64,000 bases of DNA from Acanthornis magna (GCA_036785705.1 JAWUZG010000970.1:3444501-3508500), one strand, 5' to 3'. Shown: positions 11,781 to 24,570, numbered from the stretch's first letter. Notes: generated by a model from the letters alone, not told the origin. Translations and numbers: made by a program.

Positions 11781-14700
11781 GGGTAGTTAGCTAAGAAACT
11801 ATATAACTATACAATAATAACAGTAATAGCGTACAGAGCTATGAATATATGAAAAATATATAAAAAACAAAAATCTTTTGGCATCAGCAGACACAAAACG
11901 ATGGTTAGAGACAATCTTTAAGAATTTATAAATTATTCTACTTCTATTCCTAGTACTAAATATCATTTTGAATTTGAATAAATCTCTTAGTTTCTGTAGT
12001 TGTACCATATGTAATATTGCAATAAACACACTCAGCTAAATAATGAGTTTTTCTGGCATCCGTTCCTCTCCTTTTTATGCTGTGTCTAAGTAACTGTTGT
12101 CCAGAGAGCAAAATATTAACTCCAATCTGCAAACTATCAAGTTTCCTTAATTTAGTTCACAAAGTTAACCACTAGTCCACCTGTGAAAGAAACGTCAAGA
12201 TCTTTCAAGGTTTATAAATTGTTTAACAATCTCAGGGGACAGTGTGTTTCTGTTATAGATCCTTATTTTGTTCCTTTTTATGAGTCATTGTATTTTTTCA
12301 GTGAGTGAGTGTGTTGCTGCAGCATATGAGAATAGTTATCACATTTGGAGCAGATATGAACAGCATGTACTTAGTTTTCCCTTTGTCCTCACATGCTCTG
12401 AGCACATGAAATGTTGTAAATGGAGATCATCTGAGAAGGAATGCTCCCCCTCTCAGCAGGATGATAAACAAGACAGCACGCACAGGCAGTATTTGTGGTT
12501 GTGATGCTCTCTTATGAGAGGGAAGATGTGAAGGTACATAGCAAATAAGCAACTGTGTCTGTTTGCTCCCATTTTCAAACTGCCATCTTCTTCTTTATTC
12601 AAACTTCACTTGAGCACTAGGGTGCAGACAAGATTTCAAACTATGTCCCACTCCATCATGGAATGTGACCAAATTTGCTGCCCAGGAGAAGCATACAAAT
12701 TTTTAGAGCCTAGGGCTCTCAGAGTACTTAAAAAGAGGCACACACACGAATTACTTCTCTTTGCTCACAGACAACCAGATTTTTTTCCCCAAAATTTATA
12801 TTAGTTGGCTGCAGAAAAACATCATGAAGTTGCATATGACAACTGTAGTCCTGTTCATGCAATGTGTATAGCCTAGAGGGAGTTCAAACTTTAGCAAAAG
12901 CAGTTAACACAGCTACACCTGTTTTGGCCTGTATATTAGCCAAGTTTTTCAGTCATGTAATGATAACTCAACTGAGCTTGTGTAATTAAAAAAAAAAAAA
13001 AAAGGAAAAGGAATAAGAAAAAGAAAAAACCCAAACCCCACTCACAGCATATTCTTGTCAGGTTACAATAAACTTTCATTGTGACTTTTCTAATTCTCTA
13101 ACTACTTTGCAGGGAGTATTTTGCTTAAGAGATTTGTAATCTCATCTATTTCACTTTTCTATGCCAGACAAGGGAAAGTAATTATCACCTTCTTGCCCTT
13201 TATAGATCGAATTTAGTGTCTCAGTTCAAATGAAATTCACCCCGGAAAGACATCATAGCTCTAAATTACTTATATTCACTGTTCCATTGAGGAATAAGTG
13301 TACTGGAAGCTTTACTATCCGTGAAAATTGATGGCAAAATCACATTCTAGTGAAGACTGATTTTCTTTCATGAAGCCAATAAAAGTAGACCAAAAGCCAC
13401 TGGAAATTCTAGTTCATAATGTTTGCATCAGCAACGAAATACAGGCCTTCAGTACTTACCAATGAAATAACTTAAATTCTGAAATCAGTTTGAAGTTATT
13501 TTATGAAAAAATGTTTCCTCAAGGGTTTTCCAGAAAGTTTGTATGCACAGATAATAGTTGTGGTCTCTCTCTCTTGTAGACTGCCTTCTGTAATAATGCA
13601 GAGGACATATAACTCATTATGCAATAATAACATTGGCTGTTTCATTTTGAACTAAATCACAAATGTGATTAATATGACAGTGTCTTGGAAGATAAAGAAG
13701 TTGAGAGAAAGATAGCAAAATAATCAGATAAACAAAAACTAGGAGACCTTGAAAGAACATGATTTAAATGCATTTAAAATTACTTGGAAATAAATATTGA
13801 TAAACTCTTCTTCTGTTTTCTAATGCATTTAATTTGCCAACTAGTTAATCTGTTTTTTACATCATGGAAATATACTCTGCCTGGAAAATGTCATAAGCAA
13901 AGGAAAGCTATGTCTAGCATTTTGCACAGATACAAAAGCTGTTCTTTGTAATCTTGATGGAAATGCAATATTGTTTATTATACACTTCTAAAATAATTTT
14001 CAGAAGATGGTGGGTTTTTGCTTGCATGAAAAATCCATGAATGTACAAGGACATACTAAAAAAAAAGCAAAATGCAAAATTATCTGAACAGATATCTGTA
14101 AAAAACTATTATTTTAAAATTTTGTCAGCTTTGTAATCCTGCTTGACTTAAACTGAATGAAACATTAAAATGAAAAGAGGGCCTTTCAATTTCAATGGTT
14201 TCAGCTAACCAGAAATAATGTTATGCTAAGGAACACTGAGAAATATAAGCATTAGTTGCAAGTCAAAGAGCACTTTTTCAGATAATTGTTCCAAGTCCTC
14301 CTCTAGGGACTAATAACTGATTGCTACTAATTTGCGTGGCCTCCAGTCAAGTTCCTACTGGACACATGTTCAAGCCAGGAAAAGAACATATATAATATAT
14401 ATATTGCTATAACTAATACTCTTGTTCTAAGTTTCAGGAAAGTGTCCAAGATTGAATAGATCCAGGAAATTGTGAATTAAAACCCTTCTCTCACAAGCAG
14501 TTTCTGTGCTGGGGCAATATGGGTGTATTACAATGTTGCTGGTGAGGTGTACCTGCTCTTGTCTCTAGAAAAATCACTCTCAAATTTTAAATGGCTGGTA
14601 CATAATCCTGAAGAATCAGTATTCCTCTGATTTTTTCAGAGACAATATAACAGCAACAGCAAAAGACTTTCAGCTGATGTTTCAGGTACAGCATCAGAAT

Positions 14701-16448
14701 CTCTTTTTTTTTTCCCACCACGTGTTATGATAAAGAAATAAGCTTCAGTTCACCGCACCTTCATGAATGGCAAGAAAATAATTCCATATTGACATGAAGT
14801 GCCTATAGCAGCTAGAAGGAGATGGAGAATTTAAGTAAAAAGAGCAGCCTGATAACAGTATGGTGATACATTTGTTAGTCCTGTGCTTTGTTTGTCAATA
14901 GAAACTCTTGTCTGTGACATCTGTGGAAGCAGAAGTTTTAATCTCACAGGGGCTTTGACATCACCTTCTAAGTACATGGTTACTTCTTATGTTGTAAAGC
15001 AGCTGTTCATATTACAAAACAAGAAGAGCATAGTTTGTTTGTATTTGGGGCCTTAATGCATTTTAGTTGCATACAGATCAGTAAATAGATGCCTTAGACA
15101 ACTTAATTAAGACGTCTTAAGGAGATTTTAAAACTCTTCATACTTATAGTAATTTGTGTAAGCCTCAGGTGACCTTCTCTAAGCAGGCCTGATTTACAAA
15201 CTGAACCTAAATGTCACTTTAGGTTAGGAAGGAAAGAAAAAGTAGTGAGGACACCATCCTCTTTAAAGTATATTGGCAGCTCTATGTAAAATAAAACAAA
15301 TCCCTCTTCCTGTACAGGATGTTTCCTTAGCAATACGTTAGGAACAGCTCTACTTCCCAATCAACAATAAACCAGTCCGAAAAAAGCATACTTGAAAAGA
15401 AAGGAAGTATGCCGAATGGTACATGACACAAGCCTGGGTGTAAATGAGAAAACTATGAATCACTAGTGCAATTTGCCACTAGTGCTGCTGCAGTGACGGA
15501 CCAATGCATAATAGCAGTGAAATTCCCCAACTCATTCTAAACTTGCATGGCCTCGGGTTTCATTATAAATTCAAAACGCAGAGGAAGTTCATGGCTAAGC
15601 ATCTCAGGTTTTCTGCATGTATGTTTCCTAAAAAAAATATTAAAGATATGTCCAACACTCCCTATTTGCTAAGGCTAAAGACTTCCATCTATGTCTGAGT
15701 TTGCTAGTCAGGACTAGCCCTGCTGTAACAGGACAAAAAAAACTTCAGTGATACAGAGTCTTCAGGTGGTCATTTCAATCCAGCAAATTTCTCACCCTTC
15801 TAGCACCTTTTACTGCTCTCTTTAAAATGAACACTCATTTTAATGGCAAAAAAGACACATTTACACATATTTCTCATGGGAAATATTTTCTGCTACATAG
15901 TACAATATTGATACTGGGAGACAACCTTATGATTCCTGATATGATTATGATTATTTTCTGAAGATAAGTTCACAATAGTGAAACTCAGGAGACTTATCAT
16001 TGACTTATGTATTGCCGTTTTTTGCAGTGATCAAATGGCTGGAAGGCAAGTAACTTGGGATGTCAGAATGTTTGATAAATATAATTTTATTACTAAAATT
16101 ATATGAAATTTTATATATACATATATATATATAAAGGGTGTGAATCCCAAAATATTTACGAACTAAAACCATTTCAATATTTTCCATAACAACCTCCTGT
16201 ATTAAAGTAGAGTTTCTAGGTGCATATACAATCAGATAAATTGTTGAATGCAATATATTTCACACAATATTTTAAAATATATCCAGATTCATCAGGGATT
16301 ATCTTATTTTTGTTAAGAATTTATTTACATTAAAATAAATTCCTCATTTTCTCTACCACTGACTAATCTGAATAATCTATGTGCTGAAAATTGGCCATTG
16401 TGTTTCTCATACATCTTTCATTTATGTGTTTTCACTTAAGACAGAGAG
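11781..16448. other. AT-rich unique interval
   Basis: No gene or transposon was recognised. Minor features are an A-rich run at 12987-13030 and a TA-rich run at 16108-16132. The longest frames (64-82 codons) show no domain. Confidence 0.5.
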
Positions 16449-17118
16449 TGTTGGTTTTGCTTGGCCTGGTTTTTGGTAGTGGGGCGTCACAAAGACAGCC
16501 TCTGTGAGAAGCTGCCAGAAGTTTCCACCACATGTAGCAGAGCCAATCCCTGGATTTACAGGAAGGCTGGCCAAGCCTGGGCTAATTAGAGATGTTGGTT
16601 ACGCCTCTGTGATAACATATTTACGAAGAAAATCAAAGCAAAGGGGACACAGTTTTTCCAAGCCAGAGAAGAGGAGGAGATGAGAACATGTGAAGTAAAC
16701 AACATGGAGACACCAAGGTCAGTGGAGAAGGAGGGGGAGTAGGTCATTCCAGGCACTGGAGCCGAATTTCCTCTGCAGGCTGTGGTGATGAGCATGGTGG
16801 AGCAGGCTGTCCCCTTGCAGCCCATGGGATCCACGGGGATGCAGAGATCCACTTATGGCCCGTGGGGGAGGTCCCCATGCTGGAGCAGGTGGATGCCTGG
16901 AGGAGACGATGATCCAGTTCAGTGGAGTTCCAGTGGAGAGAGGGGGTCCCTGCTTCCAGGCTGGAACAGCCTGTCCTTGGAGGACTGCACCCCATGGATG
17001 AATGACCCATTGCTGAAGCAGATTTGGGAGGACTGTCTGCCCATGGGAGGGGCTCACATTGCAGCAGTTTTGGGAGGAATGCTGCTCGTGAGTTTTGAAC
17101 CCACGCTGGAGAAGTTCA
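16449..17118 (+). mobile_element. ERVL-type LTR, 3'-truncated
   Basis: It starts TGTTGGTTTTGCTTGGCC and contains the loose repeats of a 'CATGCTGGAGCAG' / 'CCCACGCTGGAG' type word found in one avian LTR family. It aligns by eye with the minus-strand LTR at 26536-27609 from their starts through the phrase GGAGAAGTTCAC. There it stops, so the distal ~400 bp with the polyadenylation region is missing. Four overlapping frames here are LTR sequence, not genes. Confidence 0.85.
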
Positions 17119-18202
17119 CTATAACTATATAAATGCCTTAGCTTTTTTTGCTATATTTCTTTAGGGTGTCAAACATTCATCTCTGTCTTTCTGCAGGGCT
17201 TTGAAGTGGATGAAGTGAATCTTGACCTTAATGCCTGTTCCACTGTACTGGTGCCACAGCCTGGACAAGGAACTAGGCTGCACCTTCCTCCAAGTGTGGT
17301 GAGGTTACTGCTCTAGAGTGCACATCTGTAATGGGAACAATCTGACTCTGACTGTTTATGGCATTCCCAATTGGAAGACAGTGTTGGTTAATCAGTTAAA
17401 GGCTAAGAGCTGACAACTGAAAATACATTCATAATGCAGAGGGGAGAGCCCTTCATAGAGATAAAGAACTCTTATAGAAACAGCTATTGCCATATTTGGT
17501 AAAAATTGTGTATTCATCATTAATGACCAAAATTTCAAAGTAATGAAAAATGCAAATGCAGCGATATAAAAAAGAAGAAAGGGAGTTAAAGCCAGAGTAA
17601 ATGAAACATAAATAACCTGTTTAAAACTTGCAAGGAAACCCAAGAGCTAATATTTGTTAAAAGGCATAGGATAGAAAATTAAAACACATAGGCTAAATAA
17701 TCTATAACTGCACATCTGTATTACTAAAGCACATGCTTAACTACACTGGTAAATCAGCTGCATTTTACAGGCTTGAGCCCTTAACACATAATAATAAACA
17801 CAAATACACAATTATTTCAGTGTCTTGTCAGTCGTCCATTCTGACAATTATGCCACTGTCTTAATCTCCCATTTCTCCCTCAGCCCCTCTGTGTCTTTGT
17901 TGATTTATTAGTGCATAAGCTTACTTGAATTTCTGGCTTACAAAACCTCTCATTTTTTCATTCAAATATCTCCTAGTACTCCCTTCTTAACCTAATGTTC
18001 ATGGTGACTCAACGATAAACACACCAACAATCTTAAATTAAGTTACTGTGTCTCTAAATATCAAAATCAAGTAATTGCCTTAGCATATTGCTGGAAATTG
18101 CTGTTCTTTTCATGTTCAGCATCTCTGTGCAGTTTACTATCCTCATTCATTAAGTCATATCTAAAATTAGAAGATGAGTTCTTTGAGATACGGGTAATAT
18201 CA
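17119..18202. other. Unique interval with one exon-like stretch
   Basis: At 17197-17298 a 34-codon open stretch is preceded by a good pyrimidine tract ending CTGCAG and followed by GTGAGG. It is treated under findings. The rest is AT-rich and unrecognised. Confidence 0.4.
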
Positions 18203-18330
18203 TAGAATCATAATATTACCTGGGTTGGAGGGGACCTTAATGATAATCTAGTTCCAACCCCCTTCCATTAACAAGGACACCTTTCACTAGAACAAGTTGC
18301 TCAGAGACCTTGTTCCATAAGGGCACTACA
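18203..18330 (-). mobile_element. CR1 LINE 3' end fragment
   Basis: CATAGAATCATAATATT, then a GGTTGGAGGGGACCTTAATGA block and the AACCCCCTTCCATTA, TTCCATAAGGGCAC words are the reverse complement of a CR1 3' untranslated end. Only ~130 bp remain. Confidence 0.88.
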
Positions 18331-20237
18331 ACAGTTTTGAGAAGCACTGATAATTTCATTGCTACAACAAATGCCTTAAAATAGTGAACGATAACTCTAG
18401 TAATTATCTTTTTAATTAAGTTTTGAATTAAGTTTTAAATTCAAGAATTTCCTGATTCTTCTCCCTAAATTCTGTGAGACTTTCAAATAAAAAATCCCAT
18501 TTTCTATATAATAACTAAGGTTTTAATCTTAGTCCGTTCATGTTATTGTCACCATATTGTCACCACCCTCTGAAATAGTCTCTTACAGTTGTTTGTCTTA
18601 TACACATAGAAGATATTGCTTCATTTGTTGTTAAAAAAGCCTGTCACTATAGGAAGCTGTTAGGACTGAAACACATTGAATATATGTGATTCGAACTGCA
18701 GCTATTACAGTCCAAGGATCTTCACTGTAGTAAACAAAACACAATAATGTTAGTCCAATGGCACTTTGAAGAGTAAAATCAAATCAAACAAATACCAACT
18801 TTCAGACTTATTTTCCAGCCTTCCTAATCACTGTTTTAAAATTAATGCATACATAAATAAAGACATAAACAAGTGAAGATATAGTTCAAGGAGGTAACTT
18901 TAATATGTAATAATCTAAAATTAACACAATCACTTCACTGTGAAACATTCTGCTGTGTCAGGAACACATTTTCAAACTGCATTAACCCATAGCATATTAA
19001 CTACTCTAATCTAGTTAAGAGTAGGAGTTACCAGAATGCTATTAGTACATCAAAGGTAATGTAGTACAGCTGGGTGAACTAGAACTAATCAGCATAATTC
19101 TCATTACACAATATCACTAGAACAGGTTATTTTGAATACTTTAATATTTTTGAAAACATTTCCCCGTTGCAACATTGGTTTTGTACTTGAGCCCAAAAAT
19201 TTCTCTTCAATCAGTTAATGAATTTTTTCTGTTTCTGACAGATTTGAGTTCTGCTTGTTAAATGCATCTTTCTTTTCATTGCTACAACTGGAATTTACCT
19301 ATAGTCTATCAAAAAAATTGTCCTTAGGAGATGACCTCATAGTTTCTGAATAAGTGAAAAAGAAGCCCAATTAGTGACTCAGCCTTTAGCTATAGAGGTG
19401 TGAACTGTTACCTCTGTAATTACCAGTCAGCCTCAATCTTTCCTAATTAAATTTTTCCTCCATTGGCATATACTTAAGGCTAACCCTTACAGTTTTATTC
19501 TACAATATATGATTACAATTAAACCAATGTAAGTGAAATTATATAGTTGTGTCTGAATATATTCAGCAAGTTCATAGAACTGGGTAAAAAATCAAACTGG
19601 CCTCTCCCCAAAACCTACATAGTAACTTCATACTTCCTCATTGCCAGAACAAAGTCATAACATAAAAATGCATTCAACTTTCATCAAAGGGTGAATTCAT
19701 TGTAGTAACAAGGAAAATATGTAGCTCACCTAAACTAGTCTCCTGAATCTTAGCCAATTCCAAAGTATTCTTCTTTCTGTACAAGAAATTTCAGAAGTCT
19801 ATTATGTAAAATAATTGTGTCAAAATCAAATAAAGTAAACAATATGAAACAAAACCCCAAACACCTCACATTTAAGGATGAAATTCTTCACTTCTGAGAA
19901 TTTATTAAATAAAATTCTTCAGACAAGTGTTGCCTAAGATTTACAGGCAGTTAAAGGTAGCAACATTTATTATGATTGCTCCCAAATTTCTGTCATTAAT
20001 CACTCAGTTTTGAGGTTATTTGTAACTGTGCCAAATATTTGTCACTGGAATTGAAATTTCCTACCTCAGGACAAACATTTCAACTAGATTGACCCAGTCA
20101 CGAGTCAAGAACAACGACTTACATAGGTAACTTGTTCTTGGTTGTGTATACGCAGGAAGATTACTTGCATGATCATATACAATTTCCCACTAAGGACTCA
20201 TTCAGGGTACAAGGTTTGCCAGTACATCTAAGGAGAC
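18331..20237. other. AT-rich unique interval
   Basis: No gene, RNA or transposon was recognised. Confidence 0.5.
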
Positions 20238-20653
20238 ATCTCGTTTTAAGCCCATCTGGAAGTTTTAAACTCCACCCAGCTGCTCCCCTCCCCCAAATCC
20301 TCATCCAGTAAAAGAAAGAGACTAAAGGCAGAGTTTATGGATTAGGATAACAATTTACTGGAAACAAGAAGACAAGAAAATTCACAGTAACAGCAACAAT
20401 ATTAATAACAACAGGTTATAAAAGAGTGTAATTACATGCAAAATTCTCACTAAGTCTGATGCAATGTGACTACTGCTGGCACCACCCCATTGCCCACCAC
20501 CCACCTCCACGATGCTTTTTTTCCACAAGCTCGAAACAATGAAAAAACATGTCGGACAAATACCCCAGTCAGGATCAGCACCACCCTACCACCCCACTTG
20601 TTGACTGCTTTCATGGAGAAAGGACAAAATGGTGGCAAAACCTCTGCATGACA
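20238..20653 (-). mobile_element. 3' LTR of the ERVL-like provirus
   Basis: The minus strand starts TGTCATGCAGAGG at 20653, directly after a polypurine tract. It has the TTATTAATATTGTTGCTGTTACTG and TTTCCAGTAAAT words shared with the LTR at 35986-36450, and ends near 20238 in a U5-like GAGCAGCTGGGTGG... GGGCTTAAAA stretch. The terminal CA is degraded, so the left edge is approximate. Confidence 0.75.
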
Positions 20654-20666
20654 CCTTTTCTTCCAC
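20654..20666 (-). other. Polypurine tract of the provirus
   Basis: GTGGAAGAAAAGG on the minus strand abuts the 3' LTR start. This is where plus-strand DNA priming occurs in retroviral reverse transcription. Confidence 0.65.
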
Positions 20667-20891
20667 GCAAAGTCATACCCACTTCTTTTCAGAAATTAGA
20701 AGCCCTTACTTCTGCCCCACAGCAATAACATGAGTGGTATAGAATAAAAACATAGACATGCCCACAGGTTCTAGGCTCCATCCCCTCTCAAATACTGCCA
20801 AAATGTTAGCCCTGTCCTTGGCTGAAATTAGGACATAATCCACCCCTTATTCTATGCCATTTATGCCATGCCCAGATCCTACACTTTCCAG

Positions 20892-20901
20892 ATATATACA
20901 C

Positions 20902-20933
<32 letters not shown>

Positions 20934-20955
20934 GTATATATATACACACACACCC
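20892..20955. repeat. (TA)n/(TACA) microsatellite
   Basis: Alternating TA with occasional CA and GT interruptions and a CACACA end, lying inside the non-coding tail of the provirus. Confidence 0.95.
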
Positions 20956-21564
20956 CCATATATAAATATGCAGAAGCACAGGTATCATTTCTGTAGCCAA
21001 AGGCCATGCCTCCAAGGTGCTGAGTTCATTTAGTCCATGACTGTGAGTTCTATCTGTCCTAAGTGTCTTCCAGGGCAGAAGGGTTGGTGTGCTGTCAGGT
21101 GGTTGCAAGCTGCATCAGGAGCTCATGACTGGTGTATATGGAGCAATCCATCCTCACTGTCCATGGCTGGTTATGGCATACAGTGGCAGTGTCATTTGAC
21201 AGCAAATACTATACAATTCAACATTACAGACTGTTTTTACCCCAAAATCAAATCCCCTTGAGGTACACATCATGTTTCCCCATCCCTCTGCATTACCCAC
21301 CAAGTGCACACAGGCCCTTGAGCAGAAAAATCCCACAGATGGGTTTGCCTTTGCTTGAGGCAGGACTAACCCAAACTGTCTTCCCTAACATATTCCTCAT
21401 ATGCACCACAGGGACTTTACCCTTTTCTATGGTATGTGGAGATCTTGACTGGATAGGGCCAGCTTGATTGACAGAACCTCTAGTGTTAACTAACCTGTTG
21501 GCCTTCGCTAAATGTTGACCTCAAAGTTTGAAGGTCCCACCACCCATTGCTTTCAATCTGGTTT

Positions 21565-22255
21565 TTCACAGTCCATTGTACCATTCAATTGTCCCAGAGG
21601 CTGGTGCATGAGAGGGAGTATGATGCACCCACTCAAAACCGTGCTCTCTGGCTCAGGGGTCTATGAAGTTGTTTTTGAAATGAGTCCTGTTGGTCAATCC
21701 CACTTCTTTCTGGGATGTGATGTCTCTACAGGACTTGTTTTAAAGGCCCAGGATGCTGCTACAGGCAGTGACGTGAGGCATAGGGTACATCTCCAGCCAC
21801 CTGGTGGTTGCTTCCACCGTTGTAAGAACATAGTGCTTGCCTTGGTGAGTTTGCAGGACTATGACGCAGTCAGTCTGCCAGAGCACCCCATATTTGTATT
21901 TCAACCAGCATCCCCCATCTGCAGAGGCTTTACCCACTTGGCCCGCTTGACTGCAGCACATTGCAGTTATGGATAACCTGAGAGAGCCCATGGTTAAATC
22001 CACCCCTCAACCATGAGCCCATCTGTATGTTGCATCTCTTCCCTCATAATCTGAGGTGTCATGGGCCCACCAAGCCAGAAATAATTCACCCTTATGTTGC
22101 CAGTCCACCTGAGACACTTTAATTTTGGCAGCTTGATCCACATAAATGTCACATTGTGGTGGCACTCTTCGGTAGCCTGACTCTTGAGTATGTGTGCATC
22201 TACATGAGGTACTTTTACAGCCAACTTCTCTATCCAGGTAGCAATGTTTTGCCAC
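21565..22255 (-). pseudogene. ERVL-like integrase remnant
   Basis: Integrase joins retroviral cDNA ends to host DNA. Read leftward, fragments in at least three frames show the N-terminal part (a GRDATYRWAH segment near 22010-22060 and a Cys pair near 21960), then the catalytic core: WQTD with the first Asp at 21869-21871, and THQGK-YVLTTVEATT-W after it. The second Asp of the D,D-35-E triad (about 21690) is replaced: the segment reads TNRTHF. The Glu-containing I-E-W-Y-N-G segment is retained near 21575-21590. The frame changes and the lost Asp make it inactive. Confidence 0.85.
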
Positions 22256-22900
22256 AATTCAACAGCCCGGATGGGTTTACCTCTCTGCGGCTATAGGTCT
22301 TCTTCCACCCGTACAGACACCCGCACAGAGCACTTGCCACCATCCAAGAGTCAGTGTGGAGGTAGGGTGCTGGCCTTTTCTCTCATTCAGCAATACCTGA
22401 AGCTGACTGGATGGCTTTCAGCTCTGTGACCTGATTTGGTCCAACTTGTCCCTCAATAGCTTCTGCGACTTGTCGCATAGGACTCCATACAGCAGCTTTC
22501 CATTTTCAGTGTATCCTTATGATATGGCAGGAACCATCCAGGAAGAGAGAGAAATGCTTTTCATTTTCAGGTAGCTGATTATATGGTGGAGCCTCTTCAG
22601 CATGTGTCACCTGCCTCTCTTCCTCTTCTGAGGATAATCTGAAATTTTTACCTTTGGGCCAGTTCATGATGACTTCCAAGATCCCTGGGCAATTGCAGTT
22701 TCCTGTTCAAGATTGCTCTGTGATCAACATGACCCACATATTCCACATAGCATCAGTGACATGATGCATGGAAGGGACTTTCCCTTTGAATATCCAGCCC
22801 AGCACTGGTAGTTGGAGTGCCAGAAGAAATTGTGCTTCAGTGTCAATTGTTACAGAAGTAGCTCAAACCCCTTCATAAGCTGCCAGTATCTCTTTTGCAG
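22190..22900 (-). pseudogene. ERVL-like RNase H remnant
   Basis: The region lies between the reverse transcriptase connection segment and the integrase, where pol encodes RNase H. A V-D-A-H stretch near 22195 marks its end. The frame is broken several times and I could not confirm the four acidic catalytic residues by eye. Confidence 0.6.
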
Positions 22901-23638
22901 TTGGGCTGTAACAGGCTTTGGATCATTTGTAACCTCAACTCCACAACCCCAGGGATTGTCTTTGGGTATCCCTGGGTACTTTTTGCCAGAGACTCCAGGA
23001 AGGACCATTCTCCCCAGCTGAACTGTAAAGCCCATTTTTATATCTTGTCCCATCCTGATTGGCTCATGGGCTACTGCATGAACAATGTTTATAATTTGTT
23101 CAAAACCTTGTTGTTGCTCAGGACCCCACTTGAAATCATTCTTCTTCAATGTCACATGACAGAGACAGTTTACAATCTGACCATAATCTGGAATATGTAT
23201 ACTCCAAAAATCCACAGCACCTAGGGTTAGGGTTAGGGTTTCTTCTTGCTACGGTTCTTGTTAGGGTTTTCTTCTTGCTTGTTGGGGGGGTTGTAGCGAC
23301 TATGTTGTTGACCACATACACTGGAATCTGCCAACGTCCATCTTGCCATTTTACTCCTAAAATCTGAATTTCCTGGGCAGATCCCTTGACCTCATTTTGT
23401 TTTATGGCAAAACTGGCCTTCACGAAGACCTGGATTATCTTCTCCTCTTTCTCAAAAACTTCCTCTGCTGAGTTGTCTCATATGACGATGTCATAAATGT
23501 ACTGCACGTGTTCTGGAGCCTCACCCTTTTCCGGATCAGTCTGGATCAGACCATGGCAAATAGTGGGGCTGTGTTTCCACCCCTGGGGCAGTTGGTTCCC
23601 AGTGTACTTTTTCTCCAGGTGAAAGCAAACTGATTTAT
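22850..23638 (-). pseudogene. ERVL-like reverse transcriptase remnant, palm motif mutated
   Basis: The C-terminal half of reverse transcriptase is recognisable in pieces. A C-P-R-G-G segment (23546-23638) corresponds to the LPQG box. The catalytic YxDD box at 23490-23501 reads YIYD, and a TGA stop follows at 23478-23480. A GFAIKQ-like segment (AIKQNEVKG) and the thumb/connection region (HIPDYGQIVNCL, FKWGPEQQQGFEQI at 22850-23215) follow. A telomere-like insertion at 23222-23242 breaks the part between them. The N-terminal half and the protease are absent. Polymerase activity is excluded. Confidence 0.88.
23222..23242 (+). repeat. Interstitial telomere-like repeat (TTAGGG)3
   Basis: Three consecutive TAGGGT units are followed by TTCTTCTTGCT. 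A second GTTAGGGTTTTCTTCTTGCT copy occurs at about 23262-23281. The block interrupts proviral pol sequence. Confidence 0.85.
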
Positions 23639-23986
23639 CTTGGATTTCTTCTTCTGTAAAGGGGCAACTGCTACTGGCAGAGGTTGTTCTTCTGATTCAG
23701 CTGCAGTTGGAGTGACCACAGTGCCTGTTGGTCTGTTTTCTTCCTCTTTCCCCTGAGGGTGCTGTCCAATATTGGACTGTGTCTGGTAAGGAGTAGCCAG
23801 GGCCCAGCACAATGCAGTAAGTTGCTCCTTTCTGGAACTGCCGCAGCATTCTCCTTGCAAATATTCTGTCACTTTATCAGAGTCCTGCAGTTGTTCAGCA
23901 ATGAACTCCCAAACCACTGGAGAAGAGACTTTCCCTCCATGCTGGCTCATTTTCTCCCACATTTCAGACCAGTCATGACTATACAT
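23639..23986 (-). pseudogene. ERVL-like gag remnant, fused to pol by deletion
   Basis: The 146-codon frame 23546-23986 starts with capsid-like sequence (W-E-K-M-S-Q-H-G-G-K near residue 10, a WEFIAEQLQ helix, LTALCWALA near residue 60) and a Pro/Thr/Glu-rich linker ending in a QKKKSK basic stretch at residues 111-116. From residue 117 on it is reverse transcriptase sequence. So the rest of gag, the protease and the start of RT have been removed by one in-frame deletion at about 23638. Gag would form the particle shell; this fragment cannot. Confidence 0.8.
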
Positions 23987-24544
23987 CCTTGGAGCAGATC
24001 TCTGGATGATCTTCTTAGAAATCTCTTCCTTGAATAAACATGGTCTAGACTGAGGACACCTGGCAGATATAGCAACAAGAATATGCTTTTCTTAACATCC
24101 AAGGGGACTGAAAATTCTCAAAAGCTGGTGTAACAGTCCTGAAGAAGGAAAAGGGGGTGAAAAGCTGGGGAAAATCATCCTCCCCTCTTCTCCCCAACAG
24201 GCTGAGTATGATTATTAATTCATTTCCAGAGGTAGCACCTGAGCCCAGGACAGGAGAACAACACTGAATACACATCCCGAATGACCCTCATTGCCCCTGA
24301 TGTTACCATATTATAAAATGTTATCACATAGTATATCAACAAAGCAACCCTGATCCTGCTCCCTGCTCTGAAAAAGAACGTCTTGTGGAGCACACCTAAG
24401 AATATGTACAGGGTTAGGTACAACACCCACATGAATAGACCAAGCAACATTGTGAACAGGGGGCTCCACACCCAATACACAAATGCTCAGATCAAAATTG
24501 TTTCCAACTCCCCTGAGCAGATCTATTACTACCTCAATCCTTTG
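23987..24544 (-). pseudogene. 5' internal/gag leader region of the provirus
   Basis: It lies between the primer-binding-like site and the gag remnant. Short minus-strand frames (24045-24275, 24220-24480, 24311-24565) overlap. The middle one has several hydrophobic runs, but I cannot assign a domain. It is probably leader and N-terminal gag sequence in broken frames. Confidence 0.5.
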
Positions 24545-24570
24545 TGGGCCCACATTGGGTGTCAATTAAA
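24545..24570 (-). other. Primer-binding-site-like sequence
   Basis: The minus strand reads TTGACACCCAATGTGGGCCC just inside the 5' LTR end, in the place and with the general form of an ERVL primer-binding site. The priming tRNA cannot be named from this degenerate copy. Confidence 0.45.

Noticed and set aside
13560..13600. CT-rich stretch as possible splice acceptor
   Set aside because: No open frame follows and no donor is in reach.
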